Assembly (NCBI RefSeq): GCF_003934165.1
Contig: NZ_RKST01000015.1
Span: forward strand, 1 to 64,000
Direction: 5' to 3'
DNA: 64,000 nucleotides
Source of the DNA: Borborobacter arsenicus
GTDB taxonomy: Bacteria > Pseudomonadota > Alphaproteobacteria > Rhizobiales > Rhizobiaceae
This document shows positions 15,906 through 28,160 of this stretch, piece by piece; positions within the stretch are counted from its first letter, which is position 1, and each line of letters begins with the position of its first letter. The notes beneath the pieces are model-generated. The model made no database searches, was not told the DNA's origin, and worked only from the letters and a program-made list of their open reading frames with translations. The position numbers and the translations under genes are program-made.

Positions 15906-16888
15906 TCGATCAATTCCGGCCAGAAGGTGCCGGGCGCCATTTCTGGCGTCTGGCCGACAAGCTTTTCTCCGCCGATCTGGGCCAGCACCCGGTAGAGCAG
16001 GGCGGCATCGGCCTGCTCTTCAGCGATCGGGCGTGTGGGAATTCCCTCGCGATAGCGGTCGCGCAGTTTTTCAAGTTCCGCGCCGTCCGCACGAATAAGC
16101 GGCTTCAGGCGCAGCCATTCTTCATCAGACGTCGCCAGGATATGCTTGGCCGCGCGCGATGCCTTGACCAGACCCATGGCGGCGGACGGATTTTCGCGAG
16201 CCCATCCGTCATGGAAGACATATCCCAGTGCCGAGACTGACCCTGTCGCGCCAAGCATCCGTGCCGCATCGTCGGCACCGAAGAGGCGGCGGAAGCCGTT
16301 TGCCTCCAAGCGCGCGCAAAAATGCCAGAAATTCAGCACCGCATCGAGTTCGCCCTCCAGTGCCTTCTCGGACAGAAGGGGCGGGGCGCCGAAGACGATC
16401 TCGTTGTTTGCCGTCAGGTCGAGATTGTGGTCGCGTTTGGCAACTGCCTGGATGAGAAGCCAGCTTTTGTCGAGCGGTCCGCCAGTGACACCGATCTTGC
16501 GTGCCTTCAGGTCGGCGAGGGATTTGATCGGCGAGGAGCCCTTCACCATGATTGCGCCGACGGCGGAAGAAAACGGGACGAGGGTTACGTCGCTGCCCGC
16601 CGAGCGTTGCTGCGACACCCAAATCCAGTCCGAAACGATGACATCTATGGCGCCGGCAAGCATCGCCACATTGGTTGCATCCTCGCCGGCGAAATAGACG
16701 ACTTCCAGGTCGATCCCGTTTGCGGCGTCGAGGCGGTGATGCTTCAGCGTGTCAAGTTCCCAGCTGACGGTGCCGAATTTCAGCACGCCGACCCGGACCT
16801 TGTCTGCGGCCAGACCGGATTCGGGTGCAAAAAGGGTTGCGGCCCCAAGTCCAGCCAATCGAAGAGCACTGCGCCGGGAAAACATCAT
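15902..16888 (-). CDS. ABC transporter substrate-binding protein, NitT/TauT (SsuA-like) type
   Basis: The roughly 328-residue exported protein has a Tat-like N terminus (F-S-R-R-S-A-L-R-L-A-G-L-G) and an A-D-K-V-R-V-G-V-L mature start. It shows the NMT1/SsuA-like pattern, with I-D-V-I-V-S-D-W and A-D-L-K-A-R-K-I-G-V. The start is at one of two adjacent ATGs (16888 or 16885) next to the twin-arginine; a longer frame to 16966 is unsupported. The family carries small organic sulfonates, nitrate, pyrimidines or related molecules. Being in the quinoprotein relay neighbourhood, its cargo may be linked to alcohol oxidation. Confidence 0.85.
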   Translation of the reverse strand: MMFSRRSALRLAGLGAATLFAPESGLAADKVRVGVLKFGTVSWELDTLKHHRLDAANGIDLEVVYFAGEDATNVAMLAGAIDVIVSDWIWVSQQRSAGSDVTLVPFSSAVGAIMVKGSSPIKSLADLKARKIGVTGGPLDKSWLLIQAVAKRDHNLDLTANNEIVFGAPPLLSEKALEGELDAVLNFWHFCARLEANGFRRLFGADDAARMLGATGSVSALGYVFHDGWARENPSAAMGLVKASRAAKHILATSDEEWLRLKPLIRADGAELEKLRDRYREGIPTRPIAEEQADAALLYRVLAQIGGEKLVGQTPEMAPGTFWPELIE

Positions 16889-16934
16889 GGTGTGTGCACC
16901 TGGTTCCGAGACAAGCGAGACTCCTCTGCGACGG

Positions 16935-17144
16935 TCAGATGGTCCGTCCCCTGTCCGGATATGCACATTTCCAGCGTGTGACCTTGTGCTTTGGATGTTC
17001 CATCGACCATTTTGCGATTTCGCCCGGCGCCAGGAACATGCATTGGGTGAGCGAGCCGCGGCTTTCGAAATAAAGATGTTCGTCCCGGCACTGGCTCGGG
17101 TTCGAAGCGAGGCAGACCGTCAATATCAGATCGACCATAAGCAT
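16935..17144 (-). CDS. Small conserved protein with paired cysteines, unknown function
   Basis: The 69-residue product starts with a short hydrophobic stretch (M-L-M-V-D-L-I-L-T-V-C-L), then C-R-D-E-H-L-Y-F-E-S-R, S-L-T-Q-C-M-F and a C-terminal W-K-C-A-Y-P. Four cysteines are present. I recall similar short proteins annotated as hypothetical in Hyphomicrobiales. The ATG at 17144 is chosen because AAAGGTG lies about 6 nt upstream; the longer frame has no support. It precedes the ABC operon in the same direction. Confidence 0.6.
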   Translation of the reverse strand: MLMVDLILTVCLASNPSQCRDEHLYFESRGSLTQCMFLAPGEIAKWSMEHPKHKVTRWKCAYPDRGRTI

Positions 17145-17504
17145 CTTCAGCACCTTTCGTTGCGACCAATGTGGAAACACGAGCGCACGGAATGTGGCAG
17201 GCCAGCATTCATTCTCCGGGGTGCCGCCGGAAGAACTCTCGAAGCTACGCGTTCGGTGCAGTTGCGTCAATGAAGACACTAAAAACGGCTGGTCCGACAA
17301 CCTGGCGCGACCCCCTGCCGCGGCTGTCTGCACCTTGGTACGATTGACTTCCGCCCGCCCAGGCCTAGCTTGTCGCGTCTAAGCGGTGTCGCAACTTCGC
17401 CGCATATGACCTGAAAATTAGCGCTCCCGCACAGCATATCCAACAGCAGCGGGAACGGTGTTGTATCCGTTGTTCAGGGCACCCTGACATTTAATGAGGA
17501 AACC
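17145..17504. other. Intergenic region between the small Cys protein and the cytochrome c gene
   Basis: I see no gene in these 360 bp. The region is divergent: the left edge is the start of the small protein and the right edge leads to the cytochrome gene, with a GAGGA site at 17495-17499. No clear promoter hexamers were found. Confidence 0.5.
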
Positions 17505-17885
17505 ATGCGCTCTACTGTATTTCTAGCTGCCATCTCCGTTGCGTTTCTGGCCACCGGCCAGTCCCAGGCGCAGGATGCCGCCGCCGGCGAAAAGGTCTTT
17601 GCCAGGTGCAAGGCCTGCCACACGGCGGAAGACGATACGAACAAGGTGGGTCCGTCGCTCAAGGGCGTCCTCGGCAAGACCGCCGGCACCCATGAAGGGT
17701 ACAAATATTCCCCCGCGATGGTGAAAGCAGGCGAGGGCGGCCTTGTATGGAACGAGCAAACCCTTACCGAATATCTTCACAGCCCCAAGGCGATGGTGAA
17801 GGGCACCAAGATGGCGTTTGCCGGCCTGAAGAAGGACGACGAGATCGCCAATGTCATCGCCTATCTGAAGCAGTTTTCGCAGTAA
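17505..17885 (+). CDS. Soluble class I cytochrome c (c2/c-550 type)
   Basis: The 126-residue periplasmic electron carrier has a signal peptide (about 1-22, ending S-Q-A-Q), one heme site C-K-A-C-H (Cys35, Cys38, His39) and a probable axial Met103 in G-T-K-M-A-F. The K-V-G-P-S-L-K-G-V segment is typical of the c2 family. It probably carries electrons from XoxG or bc1 to the terminal oxidase. It stands alone between the relay genes and the end of the Calvin operon, in convergent orientation to the latter. Confidence 0.92.
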   Translation: MRSTVFLAAISVAFLATGQSQAQDAAAGEKVFARCKACHTAEDDTNKVGPSLKGVLGKTAGTHEGYKYSPAMVKAGEGGLVWNEQTLTEYLHSPKAMVKGTKMAFAGLKKDDEIANVIAYLKQFSQ

Positions 17886-17934
17886 CAATCCGCGACCTAT
17901 GGGCTGAGCGCCAAGGCGCTCGGCCTGTCCCGTT

Positions 17935-18636
17935 TCAGGCGGCGTTCTCTCGCTGGCGCAATATTGCGGGCAGATCCAGAAGGCTCTCGCAAACCAGGTC
18001 CGCGCCGAGATCGTCGATCGGGACCTTGCTGTAGCCGCCGCGCACCAGCGCAACCGGCACTCCGGCTGCACGGGCAGCCTCGAAGTCGGTTACGCTGTCT
18101 CCGACCATCAGCGCCATTGCGGGCTCGACTCCAAGGCGTTCCAAAGCCAGCAGCAGTGAGTCCGGTGCCGGTTTCATGTGGCTTACGGCATCGCCACCGA
18201 CAATCACGCCAAGCCGGTCGGTCAGGCCGAAATGCAGCAGGATCTGGCGCGTTGCCACCTGCGGCTTGTTGGTGACCACACCGAGCGCGAAGCCTGCGAC
18301 GTGAAGCTGTGCGATCGTTTCCTGCGCACCCGGCATCAGTTCGGTCAGTTCGGTCAGATGGTTGCGATAGATCGCCGCCATTTCCGCGCTGGCATCTTCC
18401 AGTTCGGCTTTGGTGAGCGGTGTTTGCGAAGCTGCGAAAGCCCGCTCGACGAGTTTCTTCAGCCCGTTGCCGATCATCGATTTGACCTGCGCCAAGGAAA
18501 GCGGCGGCAGGTCACGCCCGGCAAGAAGCTCGTTGACGGATGCTGCTATATCCGGCGCCGAGTCAACCAAAGTCCCGTCGAGATCGAACAGGATGGCGCG
18601 TGGCGCGTCGGGAAGCTTGTTAGTGTCGGCGCTCAT
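17935..18636 (-). CDS. cbbZ: Phosphoglycolate phosphatase (CbbZ/Gph), HAD family
   Basis: It hydrolyses 2-phosphoglycolate, the product of the RuBisCO oxygenase reaction. The 233-residue HAD protein has the nucleophile motif F-D-L-D-G-T-L-V-D-S, motif II V-V-T-N-K-P, and motifs III/IV K-P-A-P-D and M-V-G-D-S-V-T-D. The ATG at 18636 overlaps the upstream redoxin stop by ATGA, which favours it over the in-frame ATG at 18651. It is the last gene of the Calvin operon. Confidence 0.9.
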   Translation of the reverse strand: MSADTNKLPDAPRAILFDLDGTLVDSAPDIAASVNELLAGRDLPPLSLAQVKSMIGNGLKKLVERAFAASQTPLTKAELEDASAEMAAIYRNHLTELTELMPGAQETIAQLHVAGFALGVVTNKPQVATRQILLHFGLTDRLGVIVGGDAVSHMKPAPDSLLLALERLGVEPAMALMVGDSVTDFEAARAAGVPVALVRGGYSKVPIDDLGADLVCESLLDLPAILRQRENAA

Positions 18637-19190
18637 GCGCTTTCCTTCCATTTGATGGAACAGCCGATGGAGGCGATCTGGTCGACGGGGCCGTTGCCGG
18701 TGCGGGCAACATGCTTCATCGCCTCGTAGAGATCGCGGCGCAGGCCGGGCATGTCGGCTTCCTTGCGCGAGGCATCGAGCCTGCCGCGATATTGCAGTGT
18801 GAGTTCACCGTTGAAGCCGAAGAAATCCGGCGTGCAGGCGGCGCCATAGGCACGTGCGACTGACTGGTCCTCATCCTGAAGATAGGGGAAGGGAAACTGA
18901 TGCGTGGTGGCAAACAGCTTCATCTTGTCGAAGGAATCTTCCGGATAGGCGTCGGCGTCGTTGGAATTGATTGCCACAAAGCCGATCCCTTCCGTCTTCA
19001 GGTCGTTTGCGTCGCGCACGATGCGGCCGATGACCGATTTCACATAGGGGCAATGGTTGCAGATGAAGGCGACGACCAGGCCGTTGGGCCCGGCCATATC
19101 GAACAGCGCATGGCTTTTGCCATCCACGCCGGGCAGGGTGGCGTCGACCGCAGGCCATCCGAAATCGCAGACAGGGGGAATTGCGGCCAT
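18633..19190 (-). CDS. Thioredoxin-fold redoxin protein (AhpC/TSA-like)
   Basis: The 185-residue cytoplasmic protein has a thioredoxin fold with the active-site motif I-C-N-H-C-P-Y-V (C-x-x-C), then I-N-S-N-D and A-C-T-P-D-F-F-G-F. It resembles the AhpC/TSA-related redoxin group of 180-220 residues rather than a true peroxiredoxin. It sits between cbbE and cbbZ in the same transcript, overlapping cbbZ by 4 bp, which suggests a link of redox control to carbon fixation; that link is inferred. Confidence 0.85.
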   Translation of the reverse strand: MAAIPPVCDFGWPAVDATLPGVDGKSHALFDMAGPNGLVVAFICNHCPYVKSVIGRIVRDANDLKTEGIGFVAINSNDADAYPEDSFDKMKLFATTHQFPFPYLQDEDQSVARAYGAACTPDFFGFNGELTLQYRGRLDASRKEADMPGLRRDLYEAMKHVARTGNGPVDQIASIGCSIKWKESA

Positions 19191-19219
19191 GGTACGATTT
19201 CCGGGTTGAAACGTGCCGG

Positions 19220-19906
19220 TCAGGCGGCTTTGGAGACCGCTCCGTCAGCAGCCTGGCGAATGGCGGTGATATTGGCGCGATAGGCCGCCTCGGCGCCGCC
19301 CTTGAACACGGCAGAACCCGCAACCAGGACATTCGCGCCGGCAGCGGTGACCAGCGGGGCCGTCTCAGGCGTCACGCCGCCATCGATCTCGATGTCGATC
19401 GGCCGGTTGCCAATCAGCGCCTTCACGCGCTTTACCTTTTCCACGACCGCCGGAATGAAGGCCTGGCCGCCGAAGCCCGGATTGACAGTCATCAAAAGCA
19501 CCAGGTCGAGCCGGTCGAGCACATATTCGATTACGCTTTCAGGCGTCGAGGGATTGAGCGAGACGCCGGCCTTCTTGCCGAGGTTCCGGATCGCCTGCAG
19601 CGACCGGTCGAGATGCGGGCCGGCCTCGGCATGAACGGTGATGATGTCGCACCCGGCATCGGCAAAGGCTGCCAGATAAGGATCGGCGGGCGCGATCATC
19701 AGATGGCAGTCGAAGATCTTGTCGGTGCGGTCGCGGATCGCCTTGATGACCGGGGGGCCGAAGGTGATATTGGGCACGAAATGGCCGTCCATGACGTCGA
19801 GATGGATCCAGTCGGCGCCGGCGCGCACCACGGATTCGACTTCGTCGCCCAGCCGCGAGAAATCGGCGGAAAGCACCGATGGGGCAATGATGGTCTTGTT
19901 CGTCAT
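19220..19906 (-). CDS. cbbE: Ribulose-phosphate 3-epimerase
   Basis: It interconverts ribulose 5-phosphate and xylulose 5-phosphate in the Calvin and pentose phosphate pathways. The 228-residue TIM barrel starts [11 protein letters not shown] and has [21 protein letters not shown] and D-G-G-V as metal and substrate motifs. AAGGAG lies 8 nt before the ATG at 19906; a longer frame to 20029 lacks a site and would run into cbbX. It follows cbbX in the operon. Confidence 0.94.
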   Translation of the reverse strand: MTNKTIIAPSVLSADFSRLGDEVESVVRAGADWIHLDVMDGHFVPNITFGPPVIKAIRDRTDKIFDCHLMIAPADPYLAAFADAGCDIITVHAEAGPHLDRSLQAIRNLGKKAGVSLNPSTPESVIEYVLDRLDLVLLMTVNPGFGGQAFIPAVVEKVKRVKALIGNRPIDIEIDGGVTPETAPLVTAAGANVLVAGSAVFKGGAEAAYRANITAIRQAADGAVSKAA

Positions 19907-19955
19907 CGTGACGGCTCCTTGGATCGCAACCGCTGCGCAGTTTTGCCGAATTGTT

Positions 19956-20885
19956 TTAGCCCGCCCTGGAGGGCATCGAAAATACCCGGCTTGCCGTAAT
20001 GTCCGCAGCCGAGATTGTCGATAGGGCATCGGCGTTCAAAGGCCCTTTTGAGGTCTCGAACAGCCGATTGGCCTGACGCAGCCTGGCGCGGTCAAGCGCA
20101 TTGCGGATCGAGCGCGCATTGGCGAAATGCGGCTGGGCGCGCCGCTTGGCGATGTAATCGGTAAGGGCAGCCACCGCCTTCGCATCGAGCTTGTAGTTCT
20201 GGTGCTCGAGCATCTTGGTCGCGATCTGCAGCAATTCGTCGTCCGCATAATCGGGGAAGTCGATATGATGGGCGATGCGTGAGCGGAAGCCCGGATTGCT
20301 TTCGAAGAAGCGGTCCATGCGCTGCGTATAGCCGGCGAGGATGACGACGAGGTCGTCGCGCTGGTTCTCCATGACCTGAAGCAGGATCTCGATCGCCTCC
20401 TGGCCGTAGTCGCGTTCATTTTCCGGCCGGTAGAGGTAGTAGGCTTCGTCGATGAACAGGACGCCGCCCATGGCGCGCTTCAGGATCTCCTTGGTCTTCG
20501 GTGCGGTATGGCCGATATATTGGCCGACGAGATCGTCGCGTGTAACCGATACGAGATGGCCCTTGCGGATATAGCCAAGCCGGTGCAGCAGGTCGGCCAT
20601 GCGCATGGCAACCGTGGTCTTGCCGGTACCTGGATTGCCGGTGAAGCTCATATGCAAAGTCGGCGTTTCGTGGGCGAGGCCCATGCGCTTGCGGGCACGC
20701 TCGACCAACAGCAGGGCGGCCGTCTCGCGAATGCGCTTCTTGACCGGCGCCAGCCCGACCAGATCACGATCGAGTTCCGCCAGGACGTCTTTTACGCCCG
20801 AGCTTTCGAATTCCTCGCGCAGATCGATCGCCGTGGGGATTTCGGCAATAGGAGTATCGGATTCGGCTGTTGCGGTTGCGGACAT
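19956..20885 (-). CDS. cbbX: Red-type RuBisCO activase CbbX
   Basis: CbbX is the AAA+ ATPase that removes inhibitory sugar phosphates from red-type RuBisCO by pulling on the large-subunit C terminus. The 309 residues include Walker A G-N-P-G-T-G-K-T (83-90), Walker B with Asp146-Glu147 in V-L-F-I-D-E-A-Y-Y, and the pore-loop region Y-I-G-H-T-A-P-K-T. It follows cbbS, with a palindromic element between. Presence of CbbX fits the form IC large subunit. Confidence 0.95.
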   Translation of the reverse strand: MSATATAESDTPIAEIPTAIDLREEFESSGVKDVLAELDRDLVGLAPVKKRIRETAALLLVERARKRMGLAHETPTLHMSFTGNPGTGKTTVAMRMADLLHRLGYIRKGHLVSVTRDDLVGQYIGHTAPKTKEILKRAMGGVLFIDEAYYLYRPENERDYGQEAIEILLQVMENQRDDLVVILAGYTQRMDRFFESNPGFRSRIAHHIDFPDYADDELLQIATKMLEHQNYKLDAKAVAALTDYIAKRRAQPHFANARSIRNALDRARLRQANRLFETSKGPLNADALSTISAADITASRVFSMPSRAG

Positions 20886-20922
20886 GGGAATTCTCGATCT
20901 GTTGGTTCAGTTCAATTTCTAT

Positions 20923-21008
20923 CCCCCTCTCCGTCTCGGCCTTGCCTCGACACCTCTCCCCTCACGAAGTGGGGGAGAGGTGCCGAGCGAAGCGAGGCGG
21001 AGAGGGGG
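20923..21008. repeat. 86-bp palindromic element between cbbS and cbbX
   Basis: CCCCCTCTCCG (20923-20933) and CGGAGAGGGGG (20998-21008) are perfect inverted arms. Inside, CACCTCTCCC pairs with GGGGAGAGGTG. It resembles the element at 3759-3898, so it is a dispersed repeat, here inside the Calvin operon. Confidence 0.75.
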
Positions 21009-21014
21009 GTTACC

Positions 21015-21434
21015 TCATCCGTATCGGTTACCTGCCGGGCGGTCGGCGGCATAGGGCTTGGTCGTATAACGGATATTGCGCCCGGTGGTTTCCTGCCGCT
21101 CCAGCCTGTAGCCCGGCTCGTCGGCCGGCCGGTTGACGATGAAGGTCAGCTTGACCGATTCCCAGCCATGGCTGGCATCGAAGGCGACGACGCGGATGTA
21201 GCGGTCGCCATAGGCTTTCCGGCATTCCTTGAGTTCCAGCATCAGCGCGGCCGCGTCCGGATTGTCGAACATCGGGTGGCCCCACATGTCCCAATAGGTG
21301 TTGCGCGGATGCGGGTCGTCGGTGAATTCCAGGCTGACGGCCCAGTCATTGTCGATGCAGTACTGGACCTGCTTGCGGATCTGGTCGTCGGTCAGGTCCG
21401 GCAGGAAGGAAAAGGCTCCTTGGGTGATGCGCAT
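21015..21434 (-). CDS. cbbS: RuBisCO small subunit, red type (form IC)
   Basis: The 139-residue small subunit begins M-R-I-T-Q-G-A-F-S-F-L-P-D-L-T, characteristic of red-type CbbS. It has Y-C-I-D-N-D-W-A-V-S-L-E, Y-W-D-M-W-G-H-P-M-F and an extended C terminus that in red-type enzymes forms a beta hairpin lining the central channel. It lies 178 bp after cbbL with a 142-bp palindromic element in the gap. No gene other than cbbS fits. Confidence 0.95.
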   Translation of the reverse strand: MRITQGAFSFLPDLTDDQIRKQVQYCIDNDWAVSLEFTDDPHPRNTYWDMWGHPMFDNPDAAALMLELKECRKAYGDRYIRVVAFDASHGWESVKLTFIVNRPADEPGYRLERQETTGRNIRYTTKPYAADRPAGNRYG

Positions 21435-21463
21435 TGGAATTGGCTCCTATCGGTGGCGCCGAT

Positions 21464-21605
21464 TTACCCTCCCCCTTGTGGGGAGGGTCGGCGAATGAAT
21501 TGAGCGCAGCGAAATTCAGGAGACGGGGTGGGGGTAATTCGACTCACATGGTGACCCCCACCCCGACCGCTGCGCGGTCGACCCTCCCCACAAGGGGGAG
21601 GGTAA
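21464..21605. repeat. 142-bp palindromic element between cbbL and cbbS
   Basis: The terminal arms, 21464-21490 and 21579-21605, are perfect 27-bp inverted repeats starting TTACCCTCCCCCTTGTGG. A second inner inverted repeat pairs GGGGTGGGGGT with ACCCCCACCCC. The sequence differs from the CCTCTCC-type elements. It nearly fills the gap between the two RuBisCO genes, ending 7 bp from the cbbL stop. Confidence 0.85.
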
Positions 21606-21612
21606 GGTGGTC

Positions 21613-24191
<2,579 letters not shown>

Positions 24192-24193
24192 GG

Positions 24194-25243
24194 TCAGACC
24201 TCCTCTTTGATCTTGGCGGACGCGGCATTGCCGGTGAGCGTGCGGCCGATCGCGGCAGCCGTGTCGGCCATGCGGTTGGAAAAGCCCCATTCATTGTCGT
24301 ACCAGGACATCACCCGCACGAGGCTTCCCTCGATGACCTTGGTCTGGTCGAGCGCAAAGGAGGACGACGCCGGATTGTGGTTGAAGTCCGTGGAAACCAG
24401 CGGCTCGTCGACGATGGAAAGGATGTTCTTCAAGCGCCCCTTGGCGGCGGCTTTCATCGCCTCGTTGACCTCTTCGACGGTGGTCGGGCGCGAAGGCACG
24501 AATTTGAAATCCACCACCGAGACATTGGGCGTCGGCACGCGGATCGCCACACCGTCGAGCTTGCCCTTCAGTTCGGGCAGCACCAGGCCGACGGCCTTGG
24601 CAGCACCCGTCGAGGTAGGAATCTGCGAAAGGGCTGCGGCACGGGCGCGGTAGTGATCCTTGTGCATCGTATCCAGCGTTGGCTGGTCGCCGGTGTAGGA
24701 ATGGATCGTCGTCATGAAACCGCGCTCGATGCCGATGGCGTCGTTCAGCACCTTGGCGACGGGGCCGAGACAGTTGGTGGTGCAGGAGGCGTTGGAAACG
24801 ACGATGTGGTCCTTGCTGATCTTGTCTTCATTGACGCCGTAGACGACTGTCAGATCCGCGCCATCGGCCGGAGCCGACACCAGAACCCGCTTGGCGCCGG
24901 CCGCCACATGCGCCAGGGCCTTTTCCTTCGAGGTAAAGATGCCGGTGCATTCGAGCGCGATATCGACATTGAGTTCGGCATGCGGCAGTTCGGTCGGGTT
25001 GCGCAGCGCGGTCACGCGGATCGGCGGCAGATCGTCGATTTCGAGCGTATTGCCCTTTACCGTCACTTTTCCGGGGAAGCGGCCATGCACGCTGTCATAG
25101 CGTAAGAGATGCGCATTGGTCTCGATCGGACCGAGGTCGTTCACCGCCACGACGACGATGTCGGTACGGCCCGATTCCAGAATGGCGCGCAGGATGTTGC
25201 GGCCAATGCGGCCGAACCCGTTGATTGCAACTCGGACTGCCAT
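24194..25243 (-). CDS. cbbG: Type I glyceraldehyde-3-phosphate dehydrogenase
   Basis: It reduces 1,3-bisphosphoglycerate to glyceraldehyde 3-phosphate in the Calvin cycle. The 349 residues include the Rossmann motif [10 protein letters not shown], catalytic Cys154 in S-N-A-S-C-T-T-N-C and S-W-Y-D-N-E-W-G-F near the C terminus. GGGAGGAACC precedes the ATG at 25243. A long in-frame extension to 25489 would overlap transketolase and is rejected. Confidence 0.95.
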   Translation of the reverse strand: MAVRVAINGFGRIGRNILRAILESGRTDIVVVAVNDLGPIETNAHLLRYDSVHGRFPGKVTVKGNTLEIDDLPPIRVTALRNPTELPHAELNVDIALECTGIFTSKEKALAHVAAGAKRVLVSAPADGADLTVVYGVNEDKISKDHIVVSNASCTTNCLGPVAKVLNDAIGIERGFMTTIHSYTGDQPTLDTMHKDHYRARAAALSQIPTSTGAAKAVGLVLPELKGKLDGVAIRVPTPNVSVVDFKFVPSRPTTVEEVNEAMKAAAKGRLKNILSIVDEPLVSTDFNHNPASSSFALDQTKVIEGSLVRVMSWYDNEWGFSNRMADTAAAIGRTLTGNAASAKIKEEV

Positions 25244-25254
25244 GGTTCCTCCCT

Positions 25255-27261
25255 TCAGATGAGCTTGCGTGCGGCTTCGACAACCGCTTCGGGCGTGATG
25301 TTGAAATGCCGGTAAAGGTCCGGGGCAGGGGCGCTCGCGCCAAAGCCGGTCATGCCGATGAACGTGCCATTGTCGCCGATCCAGCGATCCCAGCCGTGGC
25401 GTGCAGCGGCTTCGACGGCGATGCGTGGGGCGGTGCCCAGCACTTCCTTGCGATAGGCCGGGCTCTGCTCCTCGAACAATTCCCAGCACGGCATCGAAAC
25501 GACTGCGGCGGCAATGCCATGCTCGGCGTGCAGCCGCTCGGCCGCGGCGACCGCGATCTCGACCTCGGAGCCGGTGGCGATCAGCGTCACCTGCCTTGGG
25601 CCTTCCGGCTCGCGCAGCACATAGGCGCCGCAGCCCGAAGGCAGCGCGTCTTCATGGGCTTGGCTCAGCATCGGCAGGTTTTGGCGCGACAGCACCAGTA
25701 CGCTTGGGCGGTCGGCGCTCTTCAGCGCCAGTTCCCAGCATTCGGCCGTTTCGACGATATCGGCGGGGCGGAACACATTGAGATTTGGCGTCGCCCTCAG
25801 CATCGCCAGATGTTCGATCGGCTGATGGGTCGGGCCATCCTCGCCGAGTCCGATCGAGTCATGCGTCATGACATAGATGACGCGCTGACCCATCAGCGCT
25901 GACAGCCGCATGGCGCCCCGCGCATAATCGGCAAAACACAGGAACGTGCCGCCATAGGGAATGAAACCGCCATGGAGCGCAATGCCGTTCATGGCAGCCG
26001 CCATGCCGTGCTCGCGAATGCCGTAGTGGATGTAGCGGCCGGCATAGTCGCCGGGCGCCACCGTTCCCATTCCCTTGGTGATGGTCAGGTTCGAACCGGT
26101 CAGGTCGGCCGAACCGCCAACGGTGAGGTCGGTCGCATCATTGATGACGCCGAGCGCCATTTCCGAGGCTTTGCGGGTCGCCACCTTGGTTGCCTGCTCG
26201 ACATGGGTCTTGCGAAAGGCCGCCAGCGCGTCGAATACGGTGCCGGGAAGCTCTGCGCCGATCGCCTGTTCGAACGCGAGGCGTTGCGGCGAACTCGCCA
26301 GCCGCCGTTCCCAGGCCTGGCGTGCTGCCTGCCCACGAACGGCCACCTCGCGCCATGCCGAAAGCACGGCATCCGGAATTTCGAAGGATGCATGCGGCCA
26401 GCCGATATTGTCACGGGTCGCCGCGATTTCGGCGTCCCCCAGCGGTGCGCCATGCGTCTTTTCGGATCCCTGGAGATTGGGTGCGCCCTTGCCGATCAGC
26501 GTGCGGCAGGCGATCAGCGACGGACGGTCGGACTGGCGCGCCGTCTCGATTGCGGCTGCGACGGCTTCCATGTCGTGGCCATCGACTTTTTGCACGTTCC
26601 ATCCGGCTGCCTTGAACCGGGCGAGCTGGTCCATCGAGGTCGACAGCGAGGTTGGGCCGTCGATCGAGATCGAATTGTCGTCCCAGAAAACGATGAGTCT
26701 GTTCAGCTTCAAGTGGCCGGCAAGGTCGATCGCCTCGTGGCTGATGCCTTCCTGCAGGCAGCCGTCGCCGGCAATCACGTAAGTGTAGTGATCGACGATG
26801 TCGGCGCCGTGGCGGGCGGCCAGCATCCGCTCGGCCAGCGCCATGCCGACGGCGGTGGAAATGCCCTGGCCCAGCGGCCCGGTCGTGGTTTCGATGCCAA
26901 GTGCATGGCCATGTTCGGGGTGGCCTGCCGTGCGGCTGCCCAATTGCCGGAAGGCCTTGAGCTGATCTATCGGCATGTCGGCATAGCCGAGCAGATAGTG
27001 CAGCGCATATTGCAGCATGGAGCCGTGGCCCGCCGACAGCACGAAGCGGTCGCGGTCGGGCCAGTCGGATTTGCCCGGATCGATATTGATGAAGCGGCTG
27101 AACAGCACGGTTGCGACATCGGCCATGCCCATCGGCATGCCGGGATGGCCGGAATTGGCCTTCTGCACCGCATCCATTGCCAAAGCGCGGATGGCATTGG
27201 CCATGTCCTTTTCGGACGCGGCTACTTCGGGCACGGCCCTGATGGCAGTCTGGCTGTTCAT
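25255..27261 (-). CDS. cbbT: Transketolase
   Basis: This thiamine-diphosphate enzyme transfers two-carbon units in the regenerative phase of the Calvin cycle. The 668 residues have [12 protein letters not shown] near the N terminus, the G-D-G-C-L-Q-E-G-I ThDP-binding motif and [13 protein letters not shown] in the pyrimidine domain. GAGGAG lies 7 nt upstream of the start. It follows cbbP by 10 bp and precedes cbbG by 11 bp. Confidence 0.95.
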   Translation of the reverse strand: MNSQTAIRAVPEVAASEKDMANAIRALAMDAVQKANSGHPGMPMGMADVATVLFSRFINIDPGKSDWPDRDRFVLSAGHGSMLQYALHYLLGYADMPIDQLKAFRQLGSRTAGHPEHGHALGIETTTGPLGQGISTAVGMALAERMLAARHGADIVDHYTYVIAGDGCLQEGISHEAIDLAGHLKLNRLIVFWDDNSISIDGPTSLSTSMDQLARFKAAGWNVQKVDGHDMEAVAAAIETARQSDRPSLIACRTLIGKGAPNLQGSEKTHGAPLGDAEIAATRDNIGWPHASFEIPDAVLSAWREVAVRGQAARQAWERRLASSPQRLAFEQAIGAELPGTVFDALAAFRKTHVEQATKVATRKASEMALGVINDATDLTVGGSADLTGSNLTITKGMGTVAPGDYAGRYIHYGIREHGMAAAMNGIALHGGFIPYGGTFLCFADYARGAMRLSALMGQRVIYVMTHDSIGLGEDGPTHQPIEHLAMLRATPNLNVFRPADIVETAECWELALKSADRPSVLVLSRQNLPMLSQAHEDALPSGCGAYVLREPEGPRQVTLIATGSEVEIAVAAAERLHAEHGIAAAVVSMPCWELFEEQSPAYRKEVLGTAPRIAVEAAARHGWDRWIGDNGTFIGMTGFGASAPAPDLYRHFNITPEAVVEAARKLI

Positions 27262-27271
27262 GATGATCTCC

Positions 27272-28144
27272 TCACGATGCGCGGTTCTGGCGCTCGATCA
27301 ATTGCAGGATCAGCGGGGTCAGGATCAGTTGCATCGCAAGGTCGAGCTTGTTGCCCGGCACCACGATCGAGTTCGCGCGCGACATGAAGCTGTCGTGGAT
27401 CATCGACAGCAGATAGGGGAAGTCGATGCCGCGCGGCCTGGCGAAACGAATGACCAGCATCGATTCGTCCGGTGTCGGTATCCAGCGGGCGATGAAGGGA
27501 TTGGACGTATCGACGATCGGCACGCGCTGGAAGTTGATGTCGGTCAGCGCAAATTGTGGCGTGATATAGCGGACATAATCCGGCATACGCCGCAGGATCG
27601 CGTCCATCACCGCTTCGGTGGAATAGCCGCGCGTTGCCCGGTCGCGATGGATCTTCTGAATCCATTCCAGATTGATGACCGGCACCACGCCGATCTTGAG
27701 GTCGCCGAAGCGGGCGAGGTCGACCGTGTCGGTCCTGGCGCAGCCATGCAGGCCTTCGTAGAAAAGCAGCTTGCTCGGCTCGAACTCACGCCATTCGGTG
27801 AAAGTGCCCGGCTGCTGGCCGTAGAGTTTTGCTTCTTCCTCGTCATGAACATAGGTGCGGGTTCTGCCCGAGCCCCGGCGGCTATATTCCTCGAATACCG
27901 ATTGCAGGATTTCCAACTCATTGGCTTCGGCATTGAAATGCGTGAAGTTCGGATTGCCCTTCCTTTCCTCCTCGGCGACCTTCTCCTTCATCGCGGTGCG
28001 GTCATAGCGATGGAATGCATCGCCCTCGATGAAGGCGGCGTCGATGTTCTCACGCCGGAATATCTGTTCGAAGATACGCTTGACGGATGTGGTGCCTGCT
28101 CCCGAGGAGCCGGTGATCGATATGATCGGATGCTTGGCGGACAT
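27272..28144 (-). CDS. cbbP: Phosphoribulokinase
   Basis: It makes ribulose 1,5-bisphosphate, the RuBisCO substrate; with RuBisCO this is the marker enzyme of the Calvin cycle. The 290-residue class I (bacterial) enzyme has a P-loop G-S-S-G-A-G-T-T-S (12-20) and the family motifs [10 protein letters not shown] and F-Y-E-G-L-H-G. The ATG at 28144 is preferred to the in-frame ATG at 28189, which would overlap cbbF. It lies directly after cbbF. Confidence 0.95.
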   Translation of the reverse strand: MSAKHPIISITGSSGAGTTSVKRIFEQIFRRENIDAAFIEGDAFHRYDRTAMKEKVAEEERKGNPNFTHFNAEANELEILQSVFEEYSRRGSGRTRTYVHDEEEAKLYGQQPGTFTEWREFEPSKLLFYEGLHGCARTDTVDLARFGDLKIGVVPVINLEWIQKIHRDRATRGYSTEAVMDAILRRMPDYVRYITPQFALTDINFQRVPIVDTSNPFIARWIPTPDESMLVIRFARPRGIDFPYLLSMIHDSFMSRANSIVVPGNKLDLAMQLILTPLILQLIERQNRAS

Positions 28145-28160
28145 GGATGCTGGTTCCCGA

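Noticed and set aside
25972-27387. Plus-strand open frame antisense to transketolase
   Set aside because: Transketolase motifs on the minus strand are complete; this frame is a shadow.
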